Assembly (NCBI GenBank): GCA_944319885.1
Contig: CALUFC010000009.1
Location: 1-64,000 of the forward strand
Source of the DNA: an uncultured Coriobacteriaceae bacterium
GTDB taxonomy: Bacteria > Actinomycetota > Coriobacteriia > Coriobacteriales > Coriobacteriaceae
Direction of reading: 5' to 3'
DNA: 64,000 nt
A program made the position numbers and the translations under genes. The notes beneath the pieces were generated by a model, which was given only the letters and a program-made list of their open reading frames with translations, ran no database searches and was not told the DNA's origin. Shown in pieces: positions 15,806 to 24,144 of the stretch. The first letter of the stretch is position 1. Every line of letters starts with the position of its first letter.

Positions 15806-17199
15806 CGTCGGAAAAGCTTCGCTCGACGCAGCTTATAGCGCTCCGCGTTTGGATCGCCGTGGGTGCGATCATCATCGGCTCGGCGGTGCTCAATGTCTTC
15901 GATGTGCTCGCCCCGGTGGTGGAGTTTTTGGCGGTCGGTTCGCTCGTTGCCTTTGTCGCCGCCCCCATCGTCAATGCGCTTGAGCATCGCGGTATCCCGC
16001 GCGCGGTTGGTGCGCTTGCGGGCATCTTCGTGGTGGTCGCTGTGATCGTGTGCCTGGTCATGGTGGTGGTACCGATGATCATCGAGCAGATGGCCGAGCT
16101 CTTCAGCCGTCTGCCCGCGCAACTCCGCAGTTTGGGCGACTGGCTCGTGGGCCTTACAGACGAGTTCAAGGTGTTCTCGGGGTCGAATATCGCCAGCGAT
16201 GTCGATGACGCGTTCTCCTCGCTTGCCGATTTCGCCTCGACCTACGTTATGCCGCTCGCGAGCGATCTCGGGCGCGGCGTCGTGCCGTTCATCTCGGACG
16301 TGGGTTCTCAGCTCTTCATCATCTTCTTGTCGCTCGTGCTGGGCTACTGGCTTGCCTGCGATTATCCGCGCATTCATCGCGAGATCGGCACTATCGTGGG
16401 CGAGGGGCGTGAGACGAGCTATCGCTTCATGGTCGCCATTCTCTCGCGCTCGGTGGGTGGCTATATGCGCGGGCAGATCATCACCTCGGTGATCGCCGGC
16501 GCGCTCGCGTTTGTGGGCTTCATGCTCGTCGGGCATCCCTACGCCGGCCTCATGGGTGTGCTCACCGGCATTTTTCATCTCATTCCCGTTGTTGGCCCGG
16601 TGATATCGTCGGCGCTTGCCACCGTGGTGGCGCTGTTTTCCGACCCGGTGCTCGCCATCTGGACGCTCGTGGTGACGATGATCGCGCAGAACGTGACCGA
16701 TAACGTGTTGTCGCCCAAGATCATGCAATCGGCGGTTTCGGTGCATCCGGCGATGAGCCTCGCCGCCATCGTGGTGGGGTCTGCCCTCTTGGGGCCGCTG
16801 GGCATGGTCATCGCCATCCCGCTGTGCGCTGCGCTCAAGGGCCTGTTCATCTTCTATTTCGAGAAGCAGACGAAGCGCCAGCTCGTTTCCTACGAGGGCG
16901 CCATCTTCCAGGGCACGCCCTTCCACGATGAGGCCGGCGACCCCGTGCCCGCCTACGATGCGCTCGGCGACGACCGCTTCGTGAGCGAGTCTGAGCTCAT
17001 CGCCAATGACGCCGCCCCCGCTGCCGAGGCCGCGCCCCGACCCGAGCTCGAGAACCCATGGAGCAAGCTCGCCTCGCTTCAGCCCTCCGCCACCGGTGTG
17101 TTCCGCAACCCGTTCGCCGCCGACGGGCGCGCGGGGAAGGTGGATGCCGCCTCTCGCGATTCGCGTGAAGCGGACGAGCGCGAGGATGACGGGCGCTGA
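15802..17199 (+). CDS. AI-2E/PerM-family membrane transporter
   Basis: 465 residues, ATG at 15802 overlapping the sigma factor stop. About eight membrane helices are visible: two near the N-terminus, a helical soluble stretch at ~90-150, then helices from ~165 to 355. The family hallmark GIFHLIPVVGPVISSALATVVAL is present at ~255-275, and NVLSPKIMQSAVSVHPAMSLAAIVVG follows. AI-2E (formerly UPF0118) members export small molecules or exchange cations; some have Na+/H+ antiport activity. The last ~110 residues form a soluble Ala/Glu/Asp-rich tail. Co-transcription with the stress sigma factor is likely. Confidence 0.88.
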   Translation: MTSEKLRSTQLIALRVWIAVGAIIIGSAVLNVFDVLAPVVEFLAVGSLVAFVAAPIVNALEHRGIPRAVGALAGIFVVVAVIVCLVMVVVPMIIEQMAELFSRLPAQLRSLGDWLVGLTDEFKVFSGSNIASDVDDAFSSLADFASTYVMPLASDLGRGVVPFISDVGSQLFIIFLSLVLGYWLACDYPRIHREIGTIVGEGRETSYRFMVAILSRSVGGYMRGQIITSVIAGALAFVGFMLVGHPYAGLMGVLTGIFHLIPVVGPVISSALATVVALFSDPVLAIWTLVVTMIAQNVTDNVLSPKIMQSAVSVHPAMSLAAIVVGSALLGPLGMVIAIPLCAALKGLFIFYFEKQTKRQLVSYEGAIFQGTPFHDEAGDPVPAYDALGDDRFVSESELIANDAAPAAEAAPRPELENPWSKLASLQPSATGVFRNPFAADGRAGKVDAASRDSREADEREDDGR

Positions 17200-17213
17200 G
17201 CATTCGCTATAAT
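17186..17213 (+). promoter_or_regulatory. Promoter of alaS-ruvX
   Basis: -35 ATGACG (17186-17191, 4 of 6 consensus), 16-base spacer, perfect -10 TATAAT (17208-17213). It overlaps the end of the transporter gene. A start near 17220 gives a leader of about 75 bases. Confidence 0.65.
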
Positions 17214-17228
17214 CAATGAGTTCAGAAG

Positions 17229-17254
17229 GGGCGCTTCCGTATGCGGAAGCGCCC
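17229..17254 (+). promoter_or_regulatory. Leader hairpin upstream of alaS
   Basis: Perfect 11-bp stem GGGCGCTTCCG (17229-17239) / CGGAAGCGCCC (17244-17254) with loop TATG. No T-tract follows. It lies between the TATAAT promoter and the AAGGAG ribosome site, so it would be inside the alaS leader. It could also serve as the terminator of the preceding operon. Confidence 0.5.
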
Positions 17255-17295
17255 GATATCGCGTAGGTAACGCAGGCTTAAAAGGAGATGCCTTC

Positions 17296-19956
17296 ATGGC
17301 GCACGCAGACATTCCCTCTATGACGACCGCAGAGATCCGCTCCGCCTTCCTGTCGTTTTTCGAACAGCGCGGCTGCAAGGTCTTTCCCTCGTCCTCGCTC
17401 ATTCCCGATGATCCGTCGCTTCTGCTCGCCAATGCCGGCATGAATCAGTTCAAGCAGTATTACCAGGGCAAGAAGACGATGAAGGAGATTGGTGCCACCT
17501 CGTGCCAGAAGTGCGTGCGCACGAACGACATCGACATCATCGGATCCGATGGCCGCCATGCATCGTTTTTCGAGATGCTCGGCAACTTCTCGTTCGGCGG
17601 CGTCTCCAAGCGCCAGGCGTGCGCCTGGGCGCTCGAGCTTTCCACCGAAGTCTTTAAGCTCCCCATTGAGCGCCTTTACTTCACGGTCTTCACCGATGAC
17701 GACGAGACGTACGATATCTGGCGCTCGCTCGGTATCGAGGAGAGCCATATCTCACGGCTTGGCGAGGATGACAACTTCTGGGCGGCCGGCCCCACCGGCC
17801 CCTGCGGCCCGTGCTCCGAGATCTACTACGATATGGGCGAGGACGTGGGTTGCGGGCGTCCGGATTGCGCTCCGGGATGCGACTGCGATCGATTCCTCGA
17901 GTACTGGAACCTCGTGTTCACCCAGTTCGATCGTCAGGAAGACGGCTCGATGCCCGAGCTTCCGCATCGCAACCTCGATACCGGCATGGGCCTTGAGCGC
18001 ATGAGCGCCATCATGCAGGGCAAGACGTCGTTCTTCGATAGTGATATCATGCGCGAGCTCATCAAGCTTGGCGAGGACGTGTGCGGCGCGACCTATGTGA
18101 GCGATGATTACACCGGCCCCAGCCGCAGCCTGCGTATCATCGCAGACCATGCGCGCTCGGTGGACTTCATGATCTCGGACGGCGTGCTGCCGGGCAATGA
18201 GGGCCGTGGCTACGTGCTCCGTCGCTTGCTCCGCCGCGCGGTGTTCCATGGTCGTTTGCTGGGCGTCGAGGGAGCCTTCCTCACCCGTTTCATCGACCGC
18301 GTGAACGAGCTCATGGGTGACGCCTACCCGGAGCTCCGTAAGAACGCAACGCTGGTGCGCGGCATCGTGGCGGCGGAGGAGGAGCGCTTCTCCCGCACGC
18401 TCGACAACGGCCGCGTGTACCTCGACGAGGCGCTTTCTAAGCTCGAGGCGGGCGCGGTGCTCGACGGTGCGGCCGCGTTCATGCTGCACGATACCTTTGG
18501 GTTCCCCATCGATCTTACGGTCGAGATCGCCGAGGGGGCGGGTCATGCGGTCGATATCGACGGCTTCAATCGCGAGATGGAGCTGCAGCGCGAACGAGCC
18601 CGCGCCAATGTGAAAGGCGACGCATGGGGCTCGTTCAACGATGTCTGGGTCGAGCTTTCCGACGCTCTCCCGGCAACCTCGTTTACCGGCTATGATGGGT
18701 GCGAGCTTGCCGATGCGCACGTGATCGCGCTCGTTCAGGATGGCGCGCGCGTGGCGGCGGCGAATGCGGGCGAGACGGTCGATATCGTGCTCGACCAGAC
18801 GCCGTTCTATGCCGAGATGGGCGGCCAGGTTGGCGATACCGGCGTGCTCACAGGTGAGGGCATCGTGCTGCGCGTGACCGATACGAAAAACCATAACGGG
18901 CTCTATGCGCACACCGCGACGGTCGAGGAGGGCGCCCTCCATGAGGGGGCGGTCCTTACGGCCGCGGTCGATGCGCAGCGCCGGGAGCTCATCCAGCGCA
19001 ACCACACCGCGACGCACCTGCTCGATGCCGCCCTCAAAGAGGTACTGGGCGCGCATGTGAACCAGGCGGGCTCGCTGGTTTCCCCCGAGCACCTTCGATT
19101 CGATTTCACGCATTTCGAGGCGCTGACATCCGAGCAGCTCCACGAGGTCGAGCAGATCGTGAATCGCGAGATCTTCGCTGCCAAGCCCGTGGTCACGCGC
19201 GTCATGGGCATCGACGAGGCGCGCGCCTCGGGCGCGGTGGCGCTCTTCGGCGAGAAGTACGGCGACGTGGTTCGCGTCGTGTCGGTGGGCGAGGAGGAGC
19301 AGCCCTTCTCCCGCGAGCTCTGCGGCGGCACGCATGCGCGCAACAGCGCCGAGATCGGGCTGTTCCGCATCGTGTCCGAGTCGTCCACGGGCTCCAACGT
19401 GCGTCGCATCGAAGCGGTCACGAGTTTGGGTGCCGTGCGCTATCTCGAGGAGCGCGAGCAGACCTTGGCGTGTGTCGCCCAGGCCATGAAGTGCCGTATC
19501 GACGAGGTGCCGGCGCGCGTTGAGGGGCTTCAGAAGCAGCTTCGCGAGACCGAGCAAAAGCTCAAGGCGGCGCTTACGGGCGGGTCGTCGGACGCGATGG
19601 GTCGCGCCATCGACGCCGCCGTCGACGCGGGCGGTTACAAGCTCGTTATCGCGCAGCTTGAGGGTCTTGAGGCAGCGGACTTGAGGAACGCGTGGGATAC
19701 CGTGCGCCAGAAGGTGGATGGTCCCGTTGCGTGCGTTCTCGCCTCGGTCACGTCGAAGGGCCAGCCCGCGCTTATCGCCGGTGCCACCGACGAGGCCGTT
19801 GCTGCGGGATTCAAGGCCGGTGACATCATCAAGAAGATCGCACCGGTGGTCGGCGGCGGCGGCGGTGGTCGTCCCACGATGGCGCAGGCCGGCGGCAAGG
19901 ATGCTTCCGCCATCCCCGCCGCGCTCGATGCGGCGCGCGCCGAGCTCGGTCTCTAG
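17296..19956 (+). CDS. alaS: Alanyl-tRNA synthetase
   Basis: 886 residues, the usual length, with AAAAGGAG ten bases before the ATG. Charges tRNA-Ala. The N-terminal class II catalytic core begins EIRSAFLSFFEQRGCKVFPSSSL and contains GRHASFFEMLGNFSFG and the NTGMGLERM-like DTGMGLERM. The editing domain has the zinc motif HTATHLLDAAL (near residue 575) with the distal Cys/His in RELCGGTHARN (near 680). A C-Ala domain with a Gly-rich linker (VVGGGGGGRPTMAQAGG) ends the protein. It forms an operon with ruvX, whose start is two bases downstream. Confidence 0.98.
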   Translation: MAHADIPSMTTAEIRSAFLSFFEQRGCKVFPSSSLIPDDPSLLLANAGMNQFKQYYQGKKTMKEIGATSCQKCVRTNDIDIIGSDGRHASFFEMLGNFSFGGVSKRQACAWALELSTEVFKLPIERLYFTVFTDDDETYDIWRSLGIEESHISRLGEDDNFWAAGPTGPCGPCSEIYYDMGEDVGCGRPDCAPGCDCDRFLEYWNLVFTQFDRQEDGSMPELPHRNLDTGMGLERMSAIMQGKTSFFDSDIMRELIKLGEDVCGATYVSDDYTGPSRSLRIIADHARSVDFMISDGVLPGNEGRGYVLRRLLRRAVFHGRLLGVEGAFLTRFIDRVNELMGDAYPELRKNATLVRGIVAAEEERFSRTLDNGRVYLDEALSKLEAGAVLDGAAAFMLHDTFGFPIDLTVEIAEGAGHAVDIDGFNREMELQRERARANVKGDAWGSFNDVWVELSDALPATSFTGYDGCELADAHVIALVQDGARVAAANAGETVDIVLDQTPFYAEMGGQVGDTGVLTGEGIVLRVTDTKNHNGLYAHTATVEEGALHEGAVLTAAVDAQRRELIQRNHTATHLLDAALKEVLGAHVNQAGSLVSPEHLRFDFTHFEALTSEQLHEVEQIVNREIFAAKPVVTRVMGIDEARASGAVALFGEKYGDVVRVVSVGEEEQPFSRELCGGTHARNSAEIGLFRIVSESSTGSNVRRIEAVTSLGAVRYLEEREQTLACVAQAMKCRIDEVPARVEGLQKQLRETEQKLKAALTGGSSDAMGRAIDAAVDAGGYKLVIAQLEGLEAADLRNAWDTVRQKVDGPVACVLASVTSKGQPALIAGATDEAVAAGFKAGDIIKKIAPVVGGGGGGRPTMAQAGGKDASAIPAALDAARAELGL

Positions 19957-19958
19957 CG

Positions 19959-20375
19959 ATGGTTGCGCTTGCGCTGGATATCGGTGAGAAGCGCGTGGGC
20001 ATCGCGGTGAGCGATGCCACGGGCACGGTCGCCATGCCGGTCAAGGTGATGCCGGCGCAGGAGGTGGCTGCGCTGAGCAAGAGCTTTCGCTACCTTGTTG
20101 AAGATTACGAGCCAGATGTTCTGGTCTGCGGACGCCCCGTCTCGCTTTCAGGTGAGACGGGACCGCAGGCGGCACGCGTCGAAACGGTAGCGCAGCGCAT
20201 CGCCGCATCACTCGATATACCGCTTGCGTTCGTCGATGAGCGCCTCTCATCTGCCGAGGCAAAGCGTATCCTGCGCGAGCAGGGCCTAACCGAGCGTGAG
20301 ATGCGCGGTAAGGTTGACAGCATCGCCGCGAGTCTCTTTTTGCAGTCTTGGCTTGATGCACAGGGCGCTCATTGA
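19959..20375 (+). CDS. ruvX: Holliday junction resolvase-like protein RuvX/YqgF
   Basis: 138 residues starting two bases after alaS. The RNase H-like fold is shown by ALDIGEKRVGIAVSDATGTVAMP at the start, VCGRPVSLSGETG in the middle, and FVDERLSSAEAKRIL with the acidic DER at ~90. YqgF proteins are implicated in pre-16S rRNA 5' end maturation as well as possible junction resolution. The alaS-ruvX pair is conserved in many bacteria and is normally followed by mltG. Here a PTS operon intervenes. Confidence 0.95.
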   Translation: MVALALDIGEKRVGIAVSDATGTVAMPVKVMPAQEVAALSKSFRYLVEDYEPDVLVCGRPVSLSGETGPQAARVETVAQRIAASLDIPLAFVDERLSSAEAKRILREQGLTEREMRGKVDSIAASLFLQSWLDAQGAH

Positions 20376-20458
20376 CCATATAGTATGCAACTCCCATGCC
20401 AAACTATGAGGAAAATGTAAGATAATATACATAGATATCACCCAGTCTATGTGGTTTC

Positions 20459-20489
20459 ATCGGGCGTGGCGTACGAAGCCGCGCCCGAT
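20459..20489 (+). terminator. Hairpin downstream of alaS-ruvX
   Basis: ATCGGGCG-T-GGC (20459-20470) pairs with GCC-G-CGCCCGAT (20478-20489) around GTACGAA, with a single T/G mismatch. It is a strong stem of about 11 pairs with no long T-tract. Probably ends the alaS-ruvX transcript. Confidence 0.5.
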
Positions 20490-20567
20490 GCATTTCGATG
20501 CCTAGCAGGAAAATGAACGATAGCTTCACGGCCTGATTGCTTGCATCCAAGATGTCAAGATACGAAC

Positions 20568-20616
20568 CTACCGTTCACCGAAACGTCTGTACCTGCGGAA
20601 ACTACCGTTCACGGAA
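20568..20616 (+). repeat. Direct repeat upstream of the PTS promoter, probable activator site
   Basis: CTACCGTTCAC followed by CGAA occurs at 20568-20582, and CTACCGTTCAC followed by GGAA at 20602-20616. The two copies are 34 bp apart start to start, close to three helical turns. The first copy also contains an inverted CGTT...AACG. The repeats lie at about -90 to -40 relative to the start expected from the -10 at 20645, which is typical for an activator in a promoter without a good -35. Confidence 0.55.
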
Positions 20617-20644
20617 TGTATCAAAGACAACTTCACCATTTCTC

Positions 20645-20650
20645 TATACT
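20645..20650 (+). promoter_or_regulatory. -10 element for the mannose-type PTS operon
   Basis: TATACT, about 72 bases before the IIAB start. The -35 region (around CAAAGA at 20622) does not match TTGACA, consistent with activator dependence. The rest of 20376-20720 holds the alaS-ruvX hairpin and the direct repeats, and I see no credible gene in it. Confidence 0.5.
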
Positions 20651-20721
20651 ATTTTGCTTGGCGAACACAGTATCTCCATGTGCGCGCCAAAGGAAAACCT
20701 CTCAAGGTTAAGGAGGTAGGT

Positions 20722-21714
20722 ATGGTAGGTATTGTCCTAGCAAGTCATGGCGACCTTGCTGCGGGCATCAAGCAGACGGCCTCGATGGTCTTCGGCGATC
20801 AGCCGGACGTCGTGACCGTGAGCTTGCAGCCTAGCATGGGTCCTGATGACCTCAGGGCGGAGATTGAGAAGGAGGTGGCAACACTTTCTGATCAGGAGCA
20901 GGTTCTCTTCCTGGTTGATCTGTGGGGCGGCACGCCGTTCAATCAGATCAACGGGCTGCTCGACAGCCATCCCACGTGGGTGGCGGTCACGGGCATGAAC
21001 CTTCCCATGGTGATCACGGCATACACGCTGCGCATGAATCCCGATGCGACGGCTCACGAGATCGCGAGCGGCCTCATCGCCGAGTCCCGCGGCGGTGTGC
21101 GCGTGAAGCCCGAGGAACTTGAACCGGCTGAGGAGAAGCCGGCGGCCGCGGCGGCACCCGTCGCAGCTGGCGCGATCCCCGAGGGCACCGTGCTTGGCGA
21201 TGGCCACATCAAGTTCGTCTTGTGCCGCGTCGACACGCGTCTGCTCCATGGTCAGGTGGCGACCACGTGGACCAAGATGACCGGTCCCGACCGCATCATC
21301 GTGGTTTCCGATGCCGTCGCGCACGACGACCTTCGCAAGACGATGATTCAGCAGGCTGCTCCTCCGGGAGTCAAGGCGCACGTCATCCCGATCAAGAAGA
21401 TGATCGAGGTCGCGAAGGATCCGCGGTTCGGCGCCACCAAGGCGATGCTTCTGTTCGAGACTCCGCAGGATCTGCTCAAGTGCATCGAGGGTGGTGTCGA
21501 CATCAAGAAGGTCAACCTTGGTTCCATGGCTCACTCTGTGGGCAAGGTTGTCGTCACGAACGCGATCGCTATGGATCAGGCCGACGTCGAGTGCCTCGAG
21601 ACGCTCGCAGCCAAGGGCGTCGAGTTCGACGTCCGCAAGGTTCCGGCGGACTCGCCCGAGAGCTTCGACGGCATGATGAAGAAGGCCAAGGCCGAGCTAG
21701 CCGCACAGGCATAA
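20722..21714 (+). CDS. manX: PTS mannose-family transporter subunit IIAB
   Basis: 330 residues from the ATG at 20722, with AAGGAGG five bases upstream; an in-frame start at 20680 precedes that ribosome site and is rejected. The IIA domain (1-~130) carries the phosphorylated H9 in LASHGDLA and LVDLWGGTPFNQ. A Pro/Ala/Glu linker (~135-155) joins it to IIB, whose phospho-His is H176 in RVDTRLLHGQV. It relays phosphate from HPr to sugar entering through IIC/IID. Family members carry mannose, glucose, fructose, or amino sugars. First gene of the IIAB-IIC-IID-DUF956 operon. Confidence 0.95.
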   Translation: MVGIVLASHGDLAAGIKQTASMVFGDQPDVVTVSLQPSMGPDDLRAEIEKEVATLSDQEQVLFLVDLWGGTPFNQINGLLDSHPTWVAVTGMNLPMVITAYTLRMNPDATAHEIASGLIAESRGGVRVKPEELEPAEEKPAAAAAPVAAGAIPEGTVLGDGHIKFVLCRVDTRLLHGQVATTWTKMTGPDRIIVVSDAVAHDDLRKTMIQQAAPPGVKAHVIPIKKMIEVAKDPRFGATKAMLLFETPQDLLKCIEGGVDIKKVNLGSMAHSVGKVVVTNAIAMDQADVECLETLAAKGVEFDVRKVPADSPESFDGMMKKAKAELAAQA

Positions 21715-21727
21715 GAAGGAGGGAAAC

Positions 21728-22540
21728 ATGTCGGTATTCACAATCATCCTGATTGTTATCGTTGCCTTCCTCGCCGGCATGGAAGGCATTCTTGACCAGT
21801 GGCAGTTCCATCAGCCGCTCGTCGCGTGCACGCTCATCGGTTTGGTGAGCGGCCACTTCGAGGCTGGCATCATCTTGGGCGGTACGCTCCAGATGATGGC
21901 TCTCGGTTGGGCAAATGTTGGTGCCGCTGTTGCCCCTGACGCGGCCCTTGCATCGGTGGCATCCGCGATTCTGATGGTTATCGCAATGAACGGCGGTGCC
22001 GATCAGGGCGAGGCCATCTCCACTGCTATCGCCGTCGCCGTGCCGCTTTCCGTGGCAGGCCTCTTCCTCACGATGATCGTTCGTACGCTCGCCATCCCCG
22101 TCGTCCACATCATGGATGGCGCTGCGGCGCGCGGTGACTTCATGGCCATCGACGTGTGGTCCATCATCGCCATCTGCATGCAGGGCGTCCGTATCGCCAT
22201 CCCGGCAGCGGCGCTTTGCTTCATTCCGTCCGACGCCGTGATGTCGGTCCTCAACATGATGCCTGCATGGCTCAACGAGGGCATGACCATCGGCGGCGGC
22301 ATGGTTGCTGCTGTTGGTTACGCGATGGTCATCAACATGATGGCTACCAACGAGGTTTGGCCGTTCTTCGCGCTCGGCTTCTGCCTCGCTGCCATCTCCC
22401 AGCTCACCCTCATCGCCCTCGGTGTCATCGGCATCTCCTTCGCCCTGATCTACCTGGGTCTCAAGGACGTTGCTAAGTCTGGCGCCGGTGCTGCCGGCTC
22501 GGGCGACCCGCTGGGCGACATCCTGGACGACTACGAGTAA
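21728..22540 (+). CDS. manY: PTS mannose-family transporter subunit IIC
   Basis: 270 residues with AAGGAGGG six bases before the ATG. An integral membrane protein with roughly eight to nine hydrophobic stretches. The family signature is in the N-terminal half (EGILDQWQFHQPLVACTLIGLVSGHFEAGIILGGTLQMMALGWA region) with the GAAVAPDAALASV block. Together with IID it forms the sugar channel; the ManY/ManZ pair is also the docking site for some class II bacteriocins in other bacteria. The acidic tail GDPLGDILDDYE is typical. Confidence 0.95.
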   Translation: MSVFTIILIVIVAFLAGMEGILDQWQFHQPLVACTLIGLVSGHFEAGIILGGTLQMMALGWANVGAAVAPDAALASVASAILMVIAMNGGADQGEAISTAIAVAVPLSVAGLFLTMIVRTLAIPVVHIMDGAAARGDFMAIDVWSIIAICMQGVRIAIPAAALCFIPSDAVMSVLNMMPAWLNEGMTIGGGMVAAVGYAMVINMMATNEVWPFFALGFCLAAISQLTLIALGVIGISFALIYLGLKDVAKSGAGAAGSGDPLGDILDDYE

Positions 22541-22557
22541 GGAAAGGGGGAGATATC

Positions 22558-23502
22558 ATGGCAGAGAATAAGGTTACGCTGTCTAAGAACGACCGCCTTG
22601 CCGTTTGGTTCCGTCATCAGTACCTCCAGGGTTCTTGGAACTACGAGCGTATGCAGAACGGCGGCTGGTGCTTCTCGATGATTCCCGCCATCAAGAAGCT
22701 GTACACCAACAAGGAAGACCAGATCGCAGCGCTGAAGCGCCACATGGAGTTCTACAACACGCATCCGTACGTGTCGTCTCCTGTCATCGGCGTCACCCTC
22801 GCACTCGAGGAGGATCGCGCGAACGGTGCTCCCGTCGAGGACGCGGCTATTCAGGGCGTTAAGGTTGGTATGATGGGCCCGCTCGCCGGTGTCGGCGACC
22901 CCGTCTTCTGGTTCACCCTTCGTCCGCTGCTCGGTGCTCTCGGTGCCTCCCTCGCGATGGGCGGCTCCATCATGGGTCCGATCCTGTTCTTCGTGGCGTG
23001 GAACGTTATCCGTCTCGCGTTCGAGTGGTACACGCAGGAGTTCGGTTACAACCTCGGTACCTCCATCACCAAGGACCTCTCCGGCGGTCTGATGGGCAAG
23101 ATCACCGAGGGCGCTTCCATCCTCGGTATGTTCGTCATCGGCGCGCTCGTTGAGCGCTGGGTGTCGATCTCCTTCGCGCCGACGGTCTCCACCGTCACGC
23201 AGTCCGAGGGCGCCTACATCGACTGGAATGCCATCGCCGAAACCGCCAATGGCGGCGGCCAGGGTGTTGCCGACGCGATCCACAGCGCGCTTTCGCAGTA
23301 CGCTTCGCTCGGCGCGACCGGCCTTGAGGTCGAGAAGGTCACGACCCTTCAGGCCAACCTCGACAGCCTCATCCCCGGCCTTGCGGCCGTGGGCGTGACG
23401 CTGCTGTGCTGCTGGCTGCTGAAGAAGAAGGTTTCCCCGATCGTCATCATCATCGGCATGTTTGCTGTCGGCATCGTGGGTCACCTCATCGGCCTGCTCT
23501 AA
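22558..23502 (+). CDS. manZ: PTS mannose-family transporter subunit IID
   Basis: 314 residues; GGAAAGGGGGAG precedes the ATG. The long soluble N-terminal helical part (RHQYLQGSWNYERMQNGGW..., LKRHMEFYNTHPYVSSPVIGVTLALEE) and the GPLAGVGDPVFWFTLRPLLGALGASLA segment are characteristic of IID. Membrane segments lie at ~120-165, ~190-205 and at the extreme C-terminus (~275-312). Works as a complex with IIC. Confidence 0.95.
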   Translation: MAENKVTLSKNDRLAVWFRHQYLQGSWNYERMQNGGWCFSMIPAIKKLYTNKEDQIAALKRHMEFYNTHPYVSSPVIGVTLALEEDRANGAPVEDAAIQGVKVGMMGPLAGVGDPVFWFTLRPLLGALGASLAMGGSIMGPILFFVAWNVIRLAFEWYTQEFGYNLGTSITKDLSGGLMGKITEGASILGMFVIGALVERWVSISFAPTVSTVTQSEGAYIDWNAIAETANGGGQGVADAIHSALSQYASLGATGLEVEKVTTLQANLDSLIPGLAAVGVTLLCCWLLKKKVSPIVIIIGMFAVGIVGHLIGLL

Positions 23503-23527
23503 CCTGCGCAGATACGCAACGGTGTGC

Positions 23528-23567
23528 GGGGTCGCGCCTTGGCAGGACTGCCTGCCTGCGCGGCCCC
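23528..23567 (+). terminator. Hairpin between manZ and the DUF956 gene
   Basis: GGGGTCGCGC (23528-23537) pairs with GCGCGGCCCC (23558-23567) with one G-U pair, and an inner GGCAG/CTGCC stem fills the loop. No T-tract. It could attenuate transcription into the DUF956 gene or stabilise the upstream mRNA. Confidence 0.4.
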
Positions 23568-23602
23568 GCGCTTTGTATCATGAAGAGAGGATCGTTCGTC
23601 TC

Positions 23603-23995
23603 ATGGCTCAATCGCAGAACACGAAGGTGGACCTCACCATTCCGGCATCTTCGTTTTCGGGACTCTCGTCGACGGGTAAGATCATGATCGGCGATCGCGC
23701 GTTCGAGTACTACAACGATCGCAACGTGGAAGACTACATTCAGATTCCCTGGTCTGAGGTCGATCACGTCGCGGCATCGGTCATGTTCGGCGGGCGCCTC
23801 ATTCCGCGCTTCGCGGTGTTCACGAAGCAGAACGGGCGCTATGCATTCTCGGCCCGCGATAACAAGAAAACGCTGCGTGCCATGCGCAGCTATGTAGGTG
23901 GGGAGAAGCTCCTGCGCTCGCCCAACTTCTTCGATGTGCTGCGCCTGGGGGTGCGCGGGGCAGTTCGTTGTATCACGGGCTTGTTCCGGAAGTGA
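23603..23995 (+). CDS. manO: DUF956 protein (ManO-like)
   Basis: 130 residues from the ATG at 23603. The ribosome site is weak and distant (AGAGAGG about 14 bases upstream). Family features: SSTGKIMIGDRAFEYYNDRNVEDYIQIPW near 23-50, then GGRLIPRFAVFTKQNGRYAFSARDNKKTLRAMR. DUF956 genes almost always close mannose-family PTS operons, and a product named ManO has been linked to control of that PTS in lactobacilli. It is soluble and has no signal peptide. Assignment to the family is firm; the regulatory role is inferred from the family's context. Confidence 0.88.
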   Translation: MAQSQNTKVDLTIPASSFSGLSSTGKIMIGDRAFEYYNDRNVEDYIQIPWSEVDHVAASVMFGGRLIPRFAVFTKQNGRYAFSARDNKKTLRAMRSYVGGEKLLRSPNFFDVLRLGVRGAVRCITGLFRK

Positions 23996-24087
23996 GATTC
24001 CAGAAGTGAGATGGAGGTCTTGTAGCGAGCGCGGTCTCTCAACCTTCAAGTTTAGATGGAATCTTTAATGTCCCGCACGTCCTGAGC

Positions 24088-24093
24088 TACACT
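24088..24093 (+). promoter_or_regulatory. -10 candidate for the mltG operon
   Basis: TACACT, 57 bases before the GTG start of mltG. Only a poor -35 (TTAATG at 24065-24070) is seen at 17 bases. A short tandem duplication AAGTGAGAT lies upstream at 23990-23998 and 24004-24012 across the DUF956 stop. Confidence 0.3.
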
Positions 24094-24144
24094 ATCAATC
24101 GTTTATGACGATTATGATGCAGGCAAACGATGCGGAGGGACCTC

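Noticed and set aside
17214-17295. T-box riboswitch before alaS
   Set aside because: The leader is only ~75 bases and has no specifier loop or TGG antiterminator bulge.
17752-19557. 601-codon minus-strand open frame opposite alaS
   Set aside because: An antisense shadow of alaS with no recognisable domain and no ribosome site.
20568-20616. Possible CRISPR-like repeat
   Set aside because: Only two imperfect short copies, no further units and no cas genes; it fits a regulator site better.
20537-20719. 60-codon plus-strand frame upstream of the PTS
   Set aside because: It spans the direct repeats and the -10 element, lacks a ribosome site and has no similarity to a known family.
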